The notes below the pieces were generated by a model. It made no database searches. It was not told the DNA's origin and saw only the letters and a program-made list of their open reading frames with translations. Shown piece by piece: positions 1-7,135 of a stretch of 9,724 nt of DNA. Within the stretch, counting starts at the first letter, position 1, and every line of letters begins with the position of its first letter. Source of the DNA: Planctomycetota bacterium (GTDB lineage Bacteria; JAJVIF01; JAPKYR01); NCBI GenBank assembly GCA_030673355.1, contig DAOVJF010000064.1, positions 1 to 9,724 on the forward strand. The letters are read 5' to 3'. The position numbers and the translations under genes were made by a program.

Positions 1-1
1 G

Positions 2-958
2 AACTTCTCGGACGGGGATGAGTCGCCCGATTACGCCATAAGATACGCGCGTGATGTCACCAGGCTCGATTTCACCTGCCTTACCGACCACGATTTTCAC
101 TTCTATAATGACGATTGGGTTGCGGTGCCTTATTACCGTCAAATGCAAAGTAAGTACGATGATCCCGGTACATTTTCGGTGCTTTTCGGCTTTGAATGGA
201 CCAGCATTCCCGAAGGTCATCGTACCGTGATCTCATGTGATAATACTATCCCTATCCTGACATTTACACTTCCCGAATATGATGAGATCGAAGAACTGTG
301 GGCCGCGCTGGCGGGATACGAAGCTATCGCGATTCCTCACACGCCGATGATGCATACTCCCGACTGGATTAATCATGAGAATCCCGGTATAGAGTGTGCG
401 ATCGAGTTCCATCAGAAACACGGCACCTACGTTGAAACTGTTTTGTACTTACTGAGTTATGAAGGAAGGAGTTACGGTGTTGTCGCGAATTCCGATACCC
501 ATATGTCGCGTCCGGGGAGTTATCTAAAGGAGAGCAGGCAGGAAGACTGGTTCTGGGACCCGAGACCGGGACTGACTGCGGTCTGGGTACAGGAGAACAC
601 CCGGCAGGCAATCTACCAGGCCATAATAGACGGCCACTGTTACGGCATCCAGGGCACCCCGGTCGAATTGCAGTTTTCGGTAAACGATCGGATTATGGGT
701 TCGGAAATCCAGGCGTCCGAACCACCGGATATTTCGGTTAAGGTTCTATCCGATTCTGTAAACATCGCGAAGGTTGAAATCATTCGTCTCGATGAAACCG
801 GTGTGCAAATTCTTCAGACGTACAATCCAGACTCGCTTGAATTCGAAACTACTTATACCGACACCGGATTTATAAAGGATTTTGCCTACACTATAATTGT
901 TACTCTTGAAAATGAGAATATTTCACTCTCAACACCGGTATGGGTCGAAAAGTTGTAA
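2..958 (+). CDS. PHP-fold metal-dependent phosphoesterase, DUF3604-like (5'-truncated)
   Basis: The open frame runs in from the left edge, so the N-terminus lies outside the window; 318 residues are visible. A GTG at 125 is in frame, but conserved PHP sequence upstream of it shows it is internal. Visible motifs are NFSDG at residues 1-5 (the end of the usual HxHxxxSDG metal motif), LTDHD at 27-31, GFEWT (typical of DUF3604 proteins), an IPHTP histidine motif and NSDTH followed by RPG near the end of the barrel. These are the expected metal ligands of a PHP (polymerase and histidinol phosphatase) domain. The last ~100 residues look like a beta-sandwich tail. From the family, the protein should hydrolyse a phosphoester with two or three bound metals; the substrate is unknown. 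Translation ends in VWVEKL and converges on the minus-strand gene starting 35 bases beyond. No convincing terminator is seen between them. Family assignment is strong; the exact function is not. Confidence 0.85.
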   Translation, partial: NFSDGDESPDYAIRYARDVTRLDFTCLTDHDFHFYNDDWVAVPYYRQMQSKYDDPGTFSVLFGFEWTSIPEGHRTVISCDNTIPILTFTLPEYDEIEELWAALAGYEAIAIPHTPMMHTPDWINHENPGIECAIEFHQKHGTYVETVLYLLSYEGRSYGVVANSDTHMSRPGSYLKESRQEDWFWDPRPGLTAVWVQENTRQAIYQAIIDGHCYGIQGTPVELQFSVNDRIMGSEIQASEPPDISVKVLSDSVNIAKVEIIRLDETGVQILQTYNPDSLEFETTYTDTGFIKDFAYTIIVTLENENISLSTPVWVEKL

Positions 959-993
959 CTTCCCTAACTTCGATTAAATTCTATGCGGTTTTT

Positions 994-2769
994 TTATGAC
1001 GCGGCAACCGATTCAAGGTCAAGAGCTTCCACGGCCTTGTAAAGCGACTTCAGGTTGTCGAGGAATTCGCTCAACTCTTCCTTGCTGAATACTCCACGCA
1101 GACACTTGTAGTATTCAATACCATTGATAAGATTCTCTTTGAATTGATTGAAATACTTTTGCTTGCGGTTGGACAGTTGCAGCGAAAATTTCTCCAATTC
1201 TTCACGGAGATAGTCTATATTGAGCTTCAACTCCTGGATAAACATATGCGGACGATCCTGTGTTGCCAGTTGATTCAATCGTCCGTAGATATAATTCACC
1301 ATCTCTTCCAGGGTAACCAGCTTTGTAAAATACGCAATGTTCGGTCCACAGCAGAAGGCGGGAGTAGCGTTCGGTTCAATACCATTCTTGATTTGTACAC
1401 TTCCGGCCAGATCATTACATATGCAGCTTTTGTTTAATACATGCTCCGTGGCAAATTCAAGCTGCTCCTCCGTGTACCCTTCTTCCTTAATGCTTTCAAG
1501 TTTCAATTTCTGGTACGCCCGGGACGCTAAACAGATGGGTTTTTCAGTAAACTCAGTATTTGCTCTTAGGTAGCCTTTTGGGCAGGGGCTGCCGGGAACC
1601 CCCTGACTGATCCGTTCGCGGCGTGCATTTTCACTGCCTGAATTCCTTAGGTTCCAGAATGGAACCAGAAGTGGTGTACTGTAGCTTAAATAAACTTCCT
1701 CACCTTTAGCGGAGACCAATTTATCAAGGTGGACCTTATCCACGTTTGTAACCTCCGGGACAAGCAACCAGGGCGTTCCCCAGCCGGTACTATCCATGTT
1801 GTAATAGCCCAACATCAGTTCATCCTCTGAATGTGAACCTATACCGCCCTGCACTGTAAACCTGACCGCTGGCGGAATGTCCAGTTCCTCCCGATCGTTT
1901 GCCGCCCAGGTCTTGTTGCATGCAGCGAAAAGTTTTTCGATTAATTCCTTTCTTTTTGCCTTGAATTCCTCCAGGATCGGTCCAATCAGATTGCCGGTAC
2001 TTGGGAATGTATGCCCGCCGCAGTTCAAGCCGGACTCCACACGAAATTCGGACACCCATATACCACGTTTCGCCATGAAATTTCCCTGTATTTCCGCTGA
2101 GCGGTAATCGCTGACTTTAAGTGTTACCTTTTTCCTGAACTCACCGTTACCGGTTGGAAAGAAGTCCTCGAACTGGGTGAGATATGTCAGGAGCCGTTTG
2201 TTTATACCTGCTGAAAATATAATGGACGATTTCAGATCGCTCTGGGCAAATCCCCGTAAAGCTGCCAGCGCATCCGCAAATTCCGGCGGTTGTTTTTGGC
2301 CTCCCCGGTAGTTTTCCCTGTCAAGCTTTGTCATGATGTTGACATCGATGCTGCCGGGAACTACTAAAGTCCGCAGGTGGTCCTGCATACGAGCCTTTTC
2401 TTCCGAATCTTCTTCACCAAGCATTTTATCGTATAACAGCCTGTTTGAAGAATCCGGCATTAACTCGAAATACCGCACAATATCGCTGCCGTCTGAAAAT
2501 GGCATTGCCTTAAGAACCTTCATCTGGCGTTGCACCAGGAGGTTGATAAGATTTAAATACAGAGTGATCCGGTGGGCCCGGGCATCCTCATCCTGATTCG
2601 TAATTTCTTCGTACGGCTCGCCTGCCCTCTCAGCATGGTATTTCCGCATCTGTTCGATCATTACATCATCTACCAGAGATATTGCGGATGAAATTCCAAA
2701 CTTCGCCACACTAAGTGCCGTATCGACTGTGAATCCCGTTCCCATTACTGGGATATGAAATGTATGCAT
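994..2769 (-). CDS. conserved cysteine-containing protein of unknown function, 591 aa
   Basis: A full-length soluble protein with no signal peptide or membrane segment. I do not recognise a named family, although the N-terminus (FHIPVMGTGFTVDTALSVAK) and the internal blocks resemble long hypothetical proteins I recall from Bacteroidetes-like genomes. The N-terminus and the block VRFTVQGGIG (302-311) followed by DSTGWGTPWLLVPE (326-339) are reminiscent of flavin-binding TIM barrels such as nitronate monooxygenase or FabK-type enzymes; this is only a hint. Cysteines occur in conserved-looking motifs: LNCGGH (C250), SPCPKG (C396), PICLAS (C413), SCICND (C449, C451) and FCCGP (C473, C474). A metal or Fe-S site is possible. 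The C-terminal ~100 residues are charged and helical, probably coiled coil. The ATG at 2769 has only a weak purine stretch (AAAGAAAG) next to it; a better AGAAGGTG lies 17 nt upstream. It is transcribed in the same direction as thyX but separated by ~320 bases with a probable terminator, so it is likely a separate unit. Confidence 0.85.
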   Translation of the reverse strand: MHTFHIPVMGTGFTVDTALSVAKFGISSAISLVDDVMIEQMRKYHAERAGEPYEEITNQDEDARAHRITLYLNLINLLVQRQMKVLKAMPFSDGSDIVRYFELMPDSSNRLLYDKMLGEEDSEEKARMQDHLRTLVVPGSIDVNIMTKLDRENYRGGQKQPPEFADALAALRGFAQSDLKSSIIFSAGINKRLLTYLTQFEDFFPTGNGEFRKKVTLKVSDYRSAEIQGNFMAKRGIWVSEFRVESGLNCGGHTFPSTGNLIGPILEEFKAKRKELIEKLFAACNKTWAANDREELDIPPAVRFTVQGGIGSHSEDELMLGYYNMDSTGWGTPWLLVPEVTNVDKVHLDKLVSAKGEEVYLSYSTPLLVPFWNLRNSGSENARRERISQGVPGSPCPKGYLRANTEFTEKPICLASRAYQKLKLESIKEEGYTEEQLEFATEHVLNKSCICNDLAGSVQIKNGIEPNATPAFCCGPNIAYFTKLVTLEEMVNYIYGRLNQLATQDRPHMFIQELKLNIDYLREELEKFSLQLSNRKQKYFNQFKENLINGIEYYKCLRGVFSKEELSEFLDNLKSLYKAVEALDLESVAAS

Positions 2770-2870
2770 ACTTTCTTTAAAAATTTCACCTTCTTTAATG
2801 CTTCTGGATTATTCCATTAATGTGTGCTCTTTTTAAAAGAACGCCTATGTTACATTCTTTACCATTTCAA

Positions 2871-3000
2871 AATCAGGCTGGCATCCATCTCTCGACTCGC
2901 AACACCGTCCAACCGATGGTCACACCAGTAATGATCCGAGGGAAAGGTTTGAGCACGGTCTATTATAACCCCCCCGACCATTTTAGTCGAGAGCCTGATT
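2871..3000. repeat. long imperfect inverted repeat upstream of the 591-aa gene
   Basis: The right arm, 2985-3000 (AGTCGAGAGCCTGATT), is the exact reverse complement of two left-arm blocks: AATCAGGCT at 2871-2879 and CTCGACT at 2891-2897. An 11-nt insertion (2880-2890) separates the two blocks, and an ~87-nt loop lies between the arms. Sixteen base pairs in total is more than expected by chance. It lies between the thyX terminator and the start of the 591-aa gene and could fold in that gene's leader on the minus strand. The stretch 2770-3093 otherwise holds no gene I can support. Confidence 0.5.
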
Positions 3001-3047
3001 CTACAATCCGGCAGGCTTTGGTAGATGAGTTTCGAACTTTTATGCCC

Positions 3048-3074
3048 GAAAAAGACCTGTTTTACCCTCCAGGT
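3048..3074 (-). terminator. probable rho-independent terminator of thyX
   Basis: Read on the minus strand, ACCTG (3070-3074) and CAGGT (3055-3059) form a 5-bp stem around a 10-nt loop, followed by CTTTTTC. It begins 20 nt beyond the thyX stop. The stem is short, so strength is uncertain, but position and orientation are right. Confidence 0.5.
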
Positions 3075-3093
3075 AACACGTCAGACGTTGTTT

Positions 3094-3990
3094 TCACCAG
3101 GGTAACTCTATCCCTAACTCCTCAAGTTTATTCGCGAATTCCCTTGCCTCAAGATTTGGTACTCTTTTGTCCCCTTTAATTTTAATCCACCCGATTTTTT
3201 TCATGCCGTCCAAAGCTTCGTTTGTTTGACCTGTGGCGAGGAGCGATATGAAGTCTGTCTCGATTTTCGATAACGTTAACGCGTTCAACTGGTAATCCAG
3301 AAACGCCTGCCAGGTCACCGGAACCCACTTTTTGACAATTTGATGTCCGATAACATTCGCGTATTCCCTGATTTCATGTTGCGCGTTCAGGTCCATTCTG
3401 AGCCTGAGAAAATTCAGGAGATTATGGAGATCGATCTTCCAGTATGCTTCCGTATAAGTGGATAACGGAAGGTCTTTCCTTGCCTGTTCTCTCGCCACAC
3501 CAAGCTCAAGACGCTGCTCATAGACCTCACGGCTTTTCTGCTGGATATCCTTCTCCTGTTCACTCAGTATCGCGCCCTGTTTTTTATCCAGCGATCCCAT
3601 GCTGCCCTGGCGGTTGGTCGATATGTCCTGCTGGCGCCATTCATCGGGTTTCGTTGCGGCCATCGCATCGATCGCGACAGAATATCTTGTTGAATACTCA
3701 TTTACATTTGCAGTTCGGTGTCGAATCCACTGCCTCCAGCAATCCATCGGAACCCGAACGTGAAGCTTGATCTCGCACATCTCAAATGGCGACGTGTGGC
3801 GATGGCGTATGAGATACCGGATTAGCTCCCTGTCCTCGCTCTTTTTTTTCGTTCCCTCTCCGTAAGAAACTCTCGCGGCCTGTACAATCGCTGAATCATC
3901 GCCAAGATAATCGATCACCCGTACGAAGCCGTCATCGAGAACCGGTAACTGCTCTCCCAGAATTTTATCGATCGGATTCTCTTGTTTCAT
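3094..3990 (-). CDS. thyX: flavin-dependent thymidylate synthase ThyX
   Basis: ThyX makes dTMP from dUMP in the cytoplasm, using methylene-tetrahydrofolate as carbon donor and reduced FAD (from NAD(P)H) as reductant. The protein has 298 residues. The ThyX signature is at 90-103 as RHRTANVNEYSTRY, with Asn95 where many family members have Ser; from memory this variant occurs in other ThyX proteins such as those of Rickettsia. Other family blocks are GFVRVIDYLGDDSAIVQAARVS near the N-terminus, RHRHTSPFE at 62-70, and LRLRMDLNAQHEIREYA at 195-211, which carries the dUMP-binding arginines. About 50 residues after residue 235 extend beyond the usual ~220-250 residue core, ending in ELGIELPW. The ATG at 3990 has a purine-rich AAAAAAGGA about 14 nt upstream, a loose ribosome site, but the N-terminus aligns with the family from there. 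Expression appears monocistronic. The presence of ThyX suggests classical ThyA is dispensable in this organism, but the window cannot show that. Confidence 0.97.
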   Translation of the reverse strand: MKQENPIDKILGEQLPVLDDGFVRVIDYLGDDSAIVQAARVSYGEGTKKKSEDRELIRYLIRHRHTSPFEMCEIKLHVRVPMDCWRQWIRHRTANVNEYSTRYSVAIDAMAATKPDEWRQQDISTNRQGSMGSLDKKQGAILSEQEKDIQQKSREVYEQRLELGVAREQARKDLPLSTYTEAYWKIDLHNLLNFLRLRMDLNAQHEIREYANVIGHQIVKKWVPVTWQAFLDYQLNALTLSKIETDFISLLATGQTNEALDGMKKIGWIKIKGDKRVPNLEAREFANKLEELGIELPW

Positions 3991-4146
3991 GATTTAATAG
4001 GATTTCCTTTTTTCCAGATATTAAATAAGCCTGTCAATTTCGAACATGACCACTGTGCATCAGGACGTGATTGAATGTCAAAATTATACGTTTCTGCATC
4101 CGGATAGCAAATTTATATTCGTCCAGACTCCATTTGTGCCACATTC

Positions 4147-4211
4147 AATTAGTTCCCGCAGATCTGTTTACTTTATTGCTGTAATTAGTTCCCGATTGGT
4201 GTCCTGACACC
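4147..4211. promoter_or_regulatory. possible operator region: 12-bp direct repeat plus 6+6 palindrome
   Basis: AATTAGTTCCCG occurs exactly at 4147-4158 and 4183-4194 (36 bp apart, same face of the helix if 3.4 turns are tolerated). It is followed immediately by GGTGTC-CT-GACACC at 4198-4211, a perfect 6-bp inverted repeat. A further 9-bp inverted pair, ATTGAATGT (4070-4078) and ACATTCAAT (4141-4149), overlaps the left edge. All lie within the 296-base gap between thyX and the small membrane protein gene, which has no coding sequence I can support. A regulator-binding role is inference; no well-spaced -35/-10 pair was found for the downstream gene. Confidence 0.3.
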
Positions 4212-4286
4212 CAAGATTTTGACCTGTTGCATTGTACTGACTTCCATGGCATTGTTTCATTGTGCCAACAGGGGAAGTGATGAACC

Positions 4287-4625
4287 ATGGATAAACCCCA
4301 AAGAACTCGCTTGATTGTCTTCATAGCCTATACAGTCACGGGTGCGGTTCTTATGAGCTTAATAGCATTCTGGGAACTGGCCGGGCTTTATTTTCTGGGC
4401 CTCCTCGTGGTCGGGATAATAGGAGGGATTTTCTGGCCAAAAGGAATTCTTATCATAACCCTGGGGATCATTCTGGGTCAGGGCATCATCCTCGTAATTA
4501 TTGGTGGTCTGTTAGGGCTGGGATTTATGATCCCATATGTAATATTGTCTCTGATAAGCACTGTCGGAGCACTTGTCGGTGCAGGAATTAGATATATAAC
4601 CTCAATATTGGCACGCCAAGGGTAA
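4287..4625 (+). CDS. small four-helix integral membrane protein, unknown function
   Basis: A 112-residue, strongly hydrophobic protein. A short basic N-terminus (MDKPQRTR) precedes four predicted membrane segments at roughly residues 8-29, 31-49, 53-77 and 80-105, and it ends in the basic tail RYITSILARQG. Segments three and four are rich in glycine and isoleucine (GIILGQGIILVIIGGLLGLG), suggesting tight helix packing. The ATG at 4287 is preceded by AGGGGAAG about 10 nt upstream, a good ribosome site. A closer ATG at 4279 is out of frame and meets a stop within four codons. I do not recognise the family and see no catalytic residues. The gene ends 35 bases before the convergent WD40 gene and probably is a single-gene unit. 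Coding reality is supported by the ribosome site and a coherent membrane topology. Confidence 0.7.
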   Translation: MDKPQRTRLIVFIAYTVTGAVLMSLIAFWELAGLYFLGLLVVGIIGGIFWPKGILIITLGIILGQGIILVIIGGLLGLGFMIPYVILSLISTVGALVGAGIRYITSILARQG

Positions 4626-4660
4626 AAGGTATTCTTCAGCTTCAAGATTCCTGCATTAAA

Positions 4661-5734
4661 TCATTCAGACTGGCTGGTTTCATCAGACGAGAGCTCCCAC
4701 AAAGCGAACTTCGCGTAGTGACCGGACACAAACCGGGTACCGTCCGGGCTTAACGCAAGGTCCCATGCTTCATAATCGGGACTGAACGTGCGTACGCATT
4801 CTCCTGTCTCGACATCCCACAATTTAGTTGGTTTATCTATAGACCCTGAGAGAATGCTCCGTCCGTCAGGAGTGAATACAGCCTGCTGGACTCCCGAATA
4901 CCCGAGAAAATCCATCCCAAGCATATTGGGTGGATACGCCTTGATGGTAATGATTTCATCTCCTGTGCTGATATCCCATAGCTTCATTGTTGTGTCCCCG
5001 CTACCGGTCAGTATATACGGGTCATCCGGACTGAATGCAACTGTATTGACCATATTAGTATGGCCGAAAAACATTTGTTCGCAGGCTCCTGACGCTACCT
5101 CCCATAATCGTGTAGAACCGTCAACAGACCCCGCCAGCAGATACTTTCCATCTTTGCTGAATGCGATCGATCGTATGGAGCTGTCTGTAACATTAAATGT
5201 CCACACCAGTCTCCCTGTTCGAATTTCCCACACCTTGACGAATCCCCCGTTACCCCCCTCATGTCCCCCCGCGGCTACAAGATTTCCTCCCGGAACAAAA
5301 GCAACTGCATTTACGCCCATTAGTCCTGCGAATGAGATAACAATTTCACCGGTATTCATGTCCCACACTTTTACCACTTCGAGATCCGGATGTTCCGGTC
5401 TATCCGACCCTGAGACTGCCTGAGTCCCATCCTGACTGATTGCGATTGATGCAATGTCAGATTGATGACCGGAGAATTCACGAATAACCTCTCCTGCTTC
5501 CAGATCCCACAATTCCAGGGCCCCATTATGTACACCAACCAATATGCTTGCACCGTCAGGGCTGTATGCCACGGCGCCCACAGTTTCGAAACCAACCCTG
5601 CCTTGATAATCCTGCAATTCGAAAATTTGTATTGGAGATTCAGGCTCAGGACCACGGGCACAGGACATTAAGGCGATGACAGGAAACAAGCAAACTAACA
5701 CAATAAGTGAATCCTGATATTTAGGAACTCGCAT
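4661..5734 (-). CDS. seven-repeat WD40 beta-propeller lipoprotein
   Basis: The product has 357 residues. A signal peptide (MRVPKYQ, then a hydrophobic stretch) ends in the lipobox-like LMSC with Cys25, so the protein should be lipid-anchored on the periplasmic side. Seven WD40 blades follow, each with the SPDG-like turn, a serine/glycine loop and a terminal WD, WE or similar: about 50-87, 92-135, 139-180, 184-222, 226-266, 278-318 and 321-350. Seven blades make one complete closed propeller with no other domain, which suggests a protein-protein interaction scaffold; the partner is unknown. The frame is open 29 codons further up to 5821, but that start is rejected. GGGAGGA lies 6 nt before the ATG at 5734, and the signal peptide begins there. 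The gene is divergent from another lipoprotein gene (6007 onward) across a 272-base gap and convergent with the small membrane protein. Confidence 0.92.
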   Translation of the reverse strand: MRVPKYQDSLIVLVCLFPVIALMSCARGPEPESPIQIFELQDYQGRVGFETVGAVAYSPDGASILVGVHNGALELWDLEAGEVIREFSGHQSDIASIAISQDGTQAVSGSDRPEHPDLEVVKVWDMNTGEIVISFAGLMGVNAVAFVPGGNLVAAGGHEGGNGGFVKVWEIRTGRLVWTFNVTDSSIRSIAFSKDGKYLLAGSVDGSTRLWEVASGACEQMFFGHTNMVNTVAFSPDDPYILTGSGDTTMKLWDISTGDEIITIKAYPPNMLGMDFLGYSGVQQAVFTPDGRSILSGSIDKPTKLWDVETGECVRTFSPDYEAWDLALSPDGTRFVSGHYAKFALWELSSDETSQSE

Positions 5735-5740
5735 TTGGAA

Positions 5741-5747
5741 TCCTCCC
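5741..5747 (-). promoter_or_regulatory. ribosome binding site deciding the WD40 lipoprotein start
   Basis: On the minus strand GGGAGGA sits 6 nt before the ATG at 5734, directly ahead of the signal peptide. It places the start 29 codons inside the longest open frame. No convincing -35/-10 pair was found upstream; TATATA around 5762-5767 is the only AT-rich candidate. Confidence 0.8.
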
Positions 5748-5994
5748 ATCGACGGTCGCAGGTATATAAACCAGCAATTCCGGGGACAGACTATCAGATT
5801 TCGTTCCCTCCCGCCAATCACTTAGGTCACTTTAACGAGCAACGACTACGTAACCTGGCTTTACTCCACCTGCTCAACAGAAATCGAGTGGCATTTACTG
5901 GCTCCCTGGACGGTATAAACCCGACTTGCCCTGTAATGAGCAGTAAGTAGCTTAATAACTGCGAACCATGATATAATTGAATTCGTATTTAAAT

Positions 5995-6000
5995 AGAGGT
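5995..6000 (+). promoter_or_regulatory. ribosome binding site deciding the 296-aa lipoprotein start; TATAAT upstream
   Basis: AGAGGT lies 6 nt before the ATG at 6007, where a lipoprotein signal peptide begins. This makes an in-frame TTG at 5977 unlikely. A perfect TATAAT at 5972-5977 could be the -10 box, but no good -35 box lies 16-18 nt upstream of it. The 5735-6006 interval otherwise holds no gene I can support. Confidence 0.65.
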
Positions 6001-6006
6001 AATAGC

Positions 6007-6897
6007 ATGCAGATAAAATCTAAGGCTATCCTGTTGTTAATGATGAGCGTGCTGTCCTTATTACTAACCGCTGGATGTAGTGGTTTGTTCAGCTTTATAC
6101 CTCATTATTTACCCTGTCTTGTAAAAGAAAAACCATCTGAAACGTACGAAATTTATGAATGGGGGCAGATCGATGTTGAAGGGATTAATGATTACCTGAA
6201 CGGCATATCTTGCCATTATTCAGATGGGATAATAGTTGGGCTCGGAGAGTACAGGGATGGTACCTCATTAAATCGTTTCGGACGCAGGTTCCCTGTAATA
6301 ATCATCTCAAGTACCGGAGATGGCAACCTTGCTGACCTGCTTTATTACCAGTATTACACACTCTCAAATAACAGGGACCTTGAGAGTCTCTATTTTGATG
6401 GCTGCCTATATATACATAGCGGAGGCTCAATCTACAATATCAGGGCAAATGAATTAATCTACCTTGACCCGGCATTCGGCAGGCCGACTTATACACGGCT
6501 TAACCGCACTGTTTCGGATCTAACCTCATTTGAGCTGGTCGAGATGTATGATTCTGCCGGGTATCCAACCCTGGGCATACAGTTACACGACCTCAGGATC
6601 TTCAGGGGAGTATTTAACGGGTTAGACGAGGGATTAAAATGGACAGACCATGAATCCCTGGTTCAATTCAGGGAGCTGGGGATTGACCTGAATGGGGATA
6701 ACAAGAAATGCCTGGTTATCGACGGGCCAAATTGGGAAACTAGATTCTACGTTTACGGTGCTGCTGCCGACTCATGGATTCATATTAAGACACTCCCAGG
6801 GATCGGCTACCCTGAAGATTGGAGCATTTGTACAGAGAAGGCAGCCGTGTGCGAGGATGAAGGCTACTTGGAGCACTTAATTCAAACTACATTCTGA
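6007..6897 (+). CDS. putative lipoprotein of unknown function, 296 aa
   Basis: The N-terminus (MQIKSK, a leucine-rich helix, then LTAGCS) is a standard lipoprotein signal with Cys24 as the lipid-modified residue, so the mature protein should be anchored in the inner or outer membrane facing the periplasm. The remainder has no membrane segment and is rich in aromatic residues and predicted beta strands. IDLNGDNKKCLVIDG (226-240) resembles the acidic DxNGD calcium loop found in FG-GAP/VCBS-type propeller repeats. Only one such loop is seen, so the assignment is weak. Seven cysteines (24, 37, 69, 133, 235, 275, 282) leave six for possible periplasmic disulfides. No family is recognised. The neighbouring divergent gene is another lipoprotein, which may mean a shared envelope role, but that is inference. 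A hairpin follows 25 nt after the stop. Confidence 0.85.
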   Translation: MQIKSKAILLLMMSVLSLLLTAGCSGLFSFIPHYLPCLVKEKPSETYEIYEWGQIDVEGINDYLNGISCHYSDGIIVGLGEYRDGTSLNRFGRRFPVIIISSTGDGNLADLLYYQYYTLSNNRDLESLYFDGCLYIHSGGSIYNIRANELIYLDPAFGRPTYTRLNRTVSDLTSFELVEMYDSAGYPTLGIQLHDLRIFRGVFNGLDEGLKWTDHESLVQFRELGIDLNGDNKKCLVIDGPNWETRFYVYGAAADSWIHIKTLPGIGYPEDWSICTEKAAVCEDEGYLEHLIQTTF

Positions 6898-6922
6898 CCA
6901 CTACACCCCCATAATTCAAATA

Positions 6923-6948
6923 ACCCTTTGACATTCTCGCCAAAGGGT
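6923..6948 (+). terminator. perfect stem-loop after the 296-aa lipoprotein gene
   Basis: ACCCTTTG (6923-6930) and CAAAGGGT (6941-6948) form a perfect 8-bp stem with a 10-nt loop, starting 25 nt after the lipoprotein stop. There is no T-tract on either side, so it may be an mRNA 3'-end stabiliser or a weak terminator rather than a canonical rho-independent one. Confidence 0.4.
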
Positions 6949-6961
6949 CTGATTCTGCGAT

Positions 6962-6996
6962 CTGGCAGCCCCAACGGGATTTGAACCCGTGTCGCC
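6962..6996 (-). pseudogene. duplicated 3' fragment of tRNA-Glu (candidate attachment site)
   Basis: These 35 bases are identical to 7737-7771. The minus-strand copy contains the last two bases of the anticodon stem, the variable loop, the whole T arm (ACGGG, loop TTCAAAT, CCCGT), the 3' acceptor strand, the discriminator G and CCA. Beyond 6996 similarity stops abruptly: the anticodon, D arm and 5' acceptor strand are absent, replaced by a T/C-rich stretch. It cannot make a tRNA. An exact 3'-end copy in the same orientation as the intact gene is what tRNA-targeting integrases leave at the far end of an inserted element. Confidence 0.85.
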
Positions 6997-7106
6997 TTTT
7001 TCGGTCCCCTTTTTTTCAAGCTATTAAAACAGGGGGAGGCTGAATGGCGACCCGGTGTGGATTTTTTTATTTACATCCGGTAGAGGTGGCTTCTGGGTAA
7101 CAATAC

Positions 7107-7135
7107 TTGACTATTTCACAATTATATTATATAGT
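7107..7135 (+). promoter_or_regulatory. sigma70-type promoter of the RRM protein gene
   Basis: TTGACT (7107-7112) and TATAGT (7130-7135) are separated by 17 nt, each matching the consensus at five of six positions. Transcription would begin near 7142, giving a leader of about 70 nt that includes a small hairpin TCCT-CACTT-AGGA (7150-7162). Confidence 0.7.

Noticed and set aside
125..958. GTG at 125 as the start of the PHP-domain gene
   Set aside because: The frame is open to the left edge and carries PHP motifs (NFSDG, LTDHD) upstream of 125, so the gene is truncated by the window.
2820..3179. Plus-strand 119-residue open frame between the 591-aa gene and thyX
   Set aside because: It overlaps the 3' end of thyX by 86 bases and contains the inverted repeat and the thyX terminator. 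It has no ribosome site and no recognisable protein features.
4032..4037. TTGACA on the minus strand as the thyX -35 box
   Set aside because: The hexamer is exact, but no -10-like sequence occurs at 16-18 nt spacing; nearby AT-rich sequence is too close.
5735..5821. Longer start (5821) for the WD40 lipoprotein
   Set aside because: The extra 29 residues are not signal-like, and the strong GGGAGGA ribosome site lies inside them, 6 nt before the ATG at 5734.
5977..6006. TTG at 5977 as start of the 296-aa lipoprotein
   Set aside because: It overlaps a TATAAT box, has no ribosome site, and the ATG at 6007 has AGAGGT 6 nt upstream and begins the signal peptide.
6963..6996. A second functional tRNA gene
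   Set aside because: Only the 3' half is present; there is no anticodon loop, D arm or 5' acceptor strand upstream on the minus strand.
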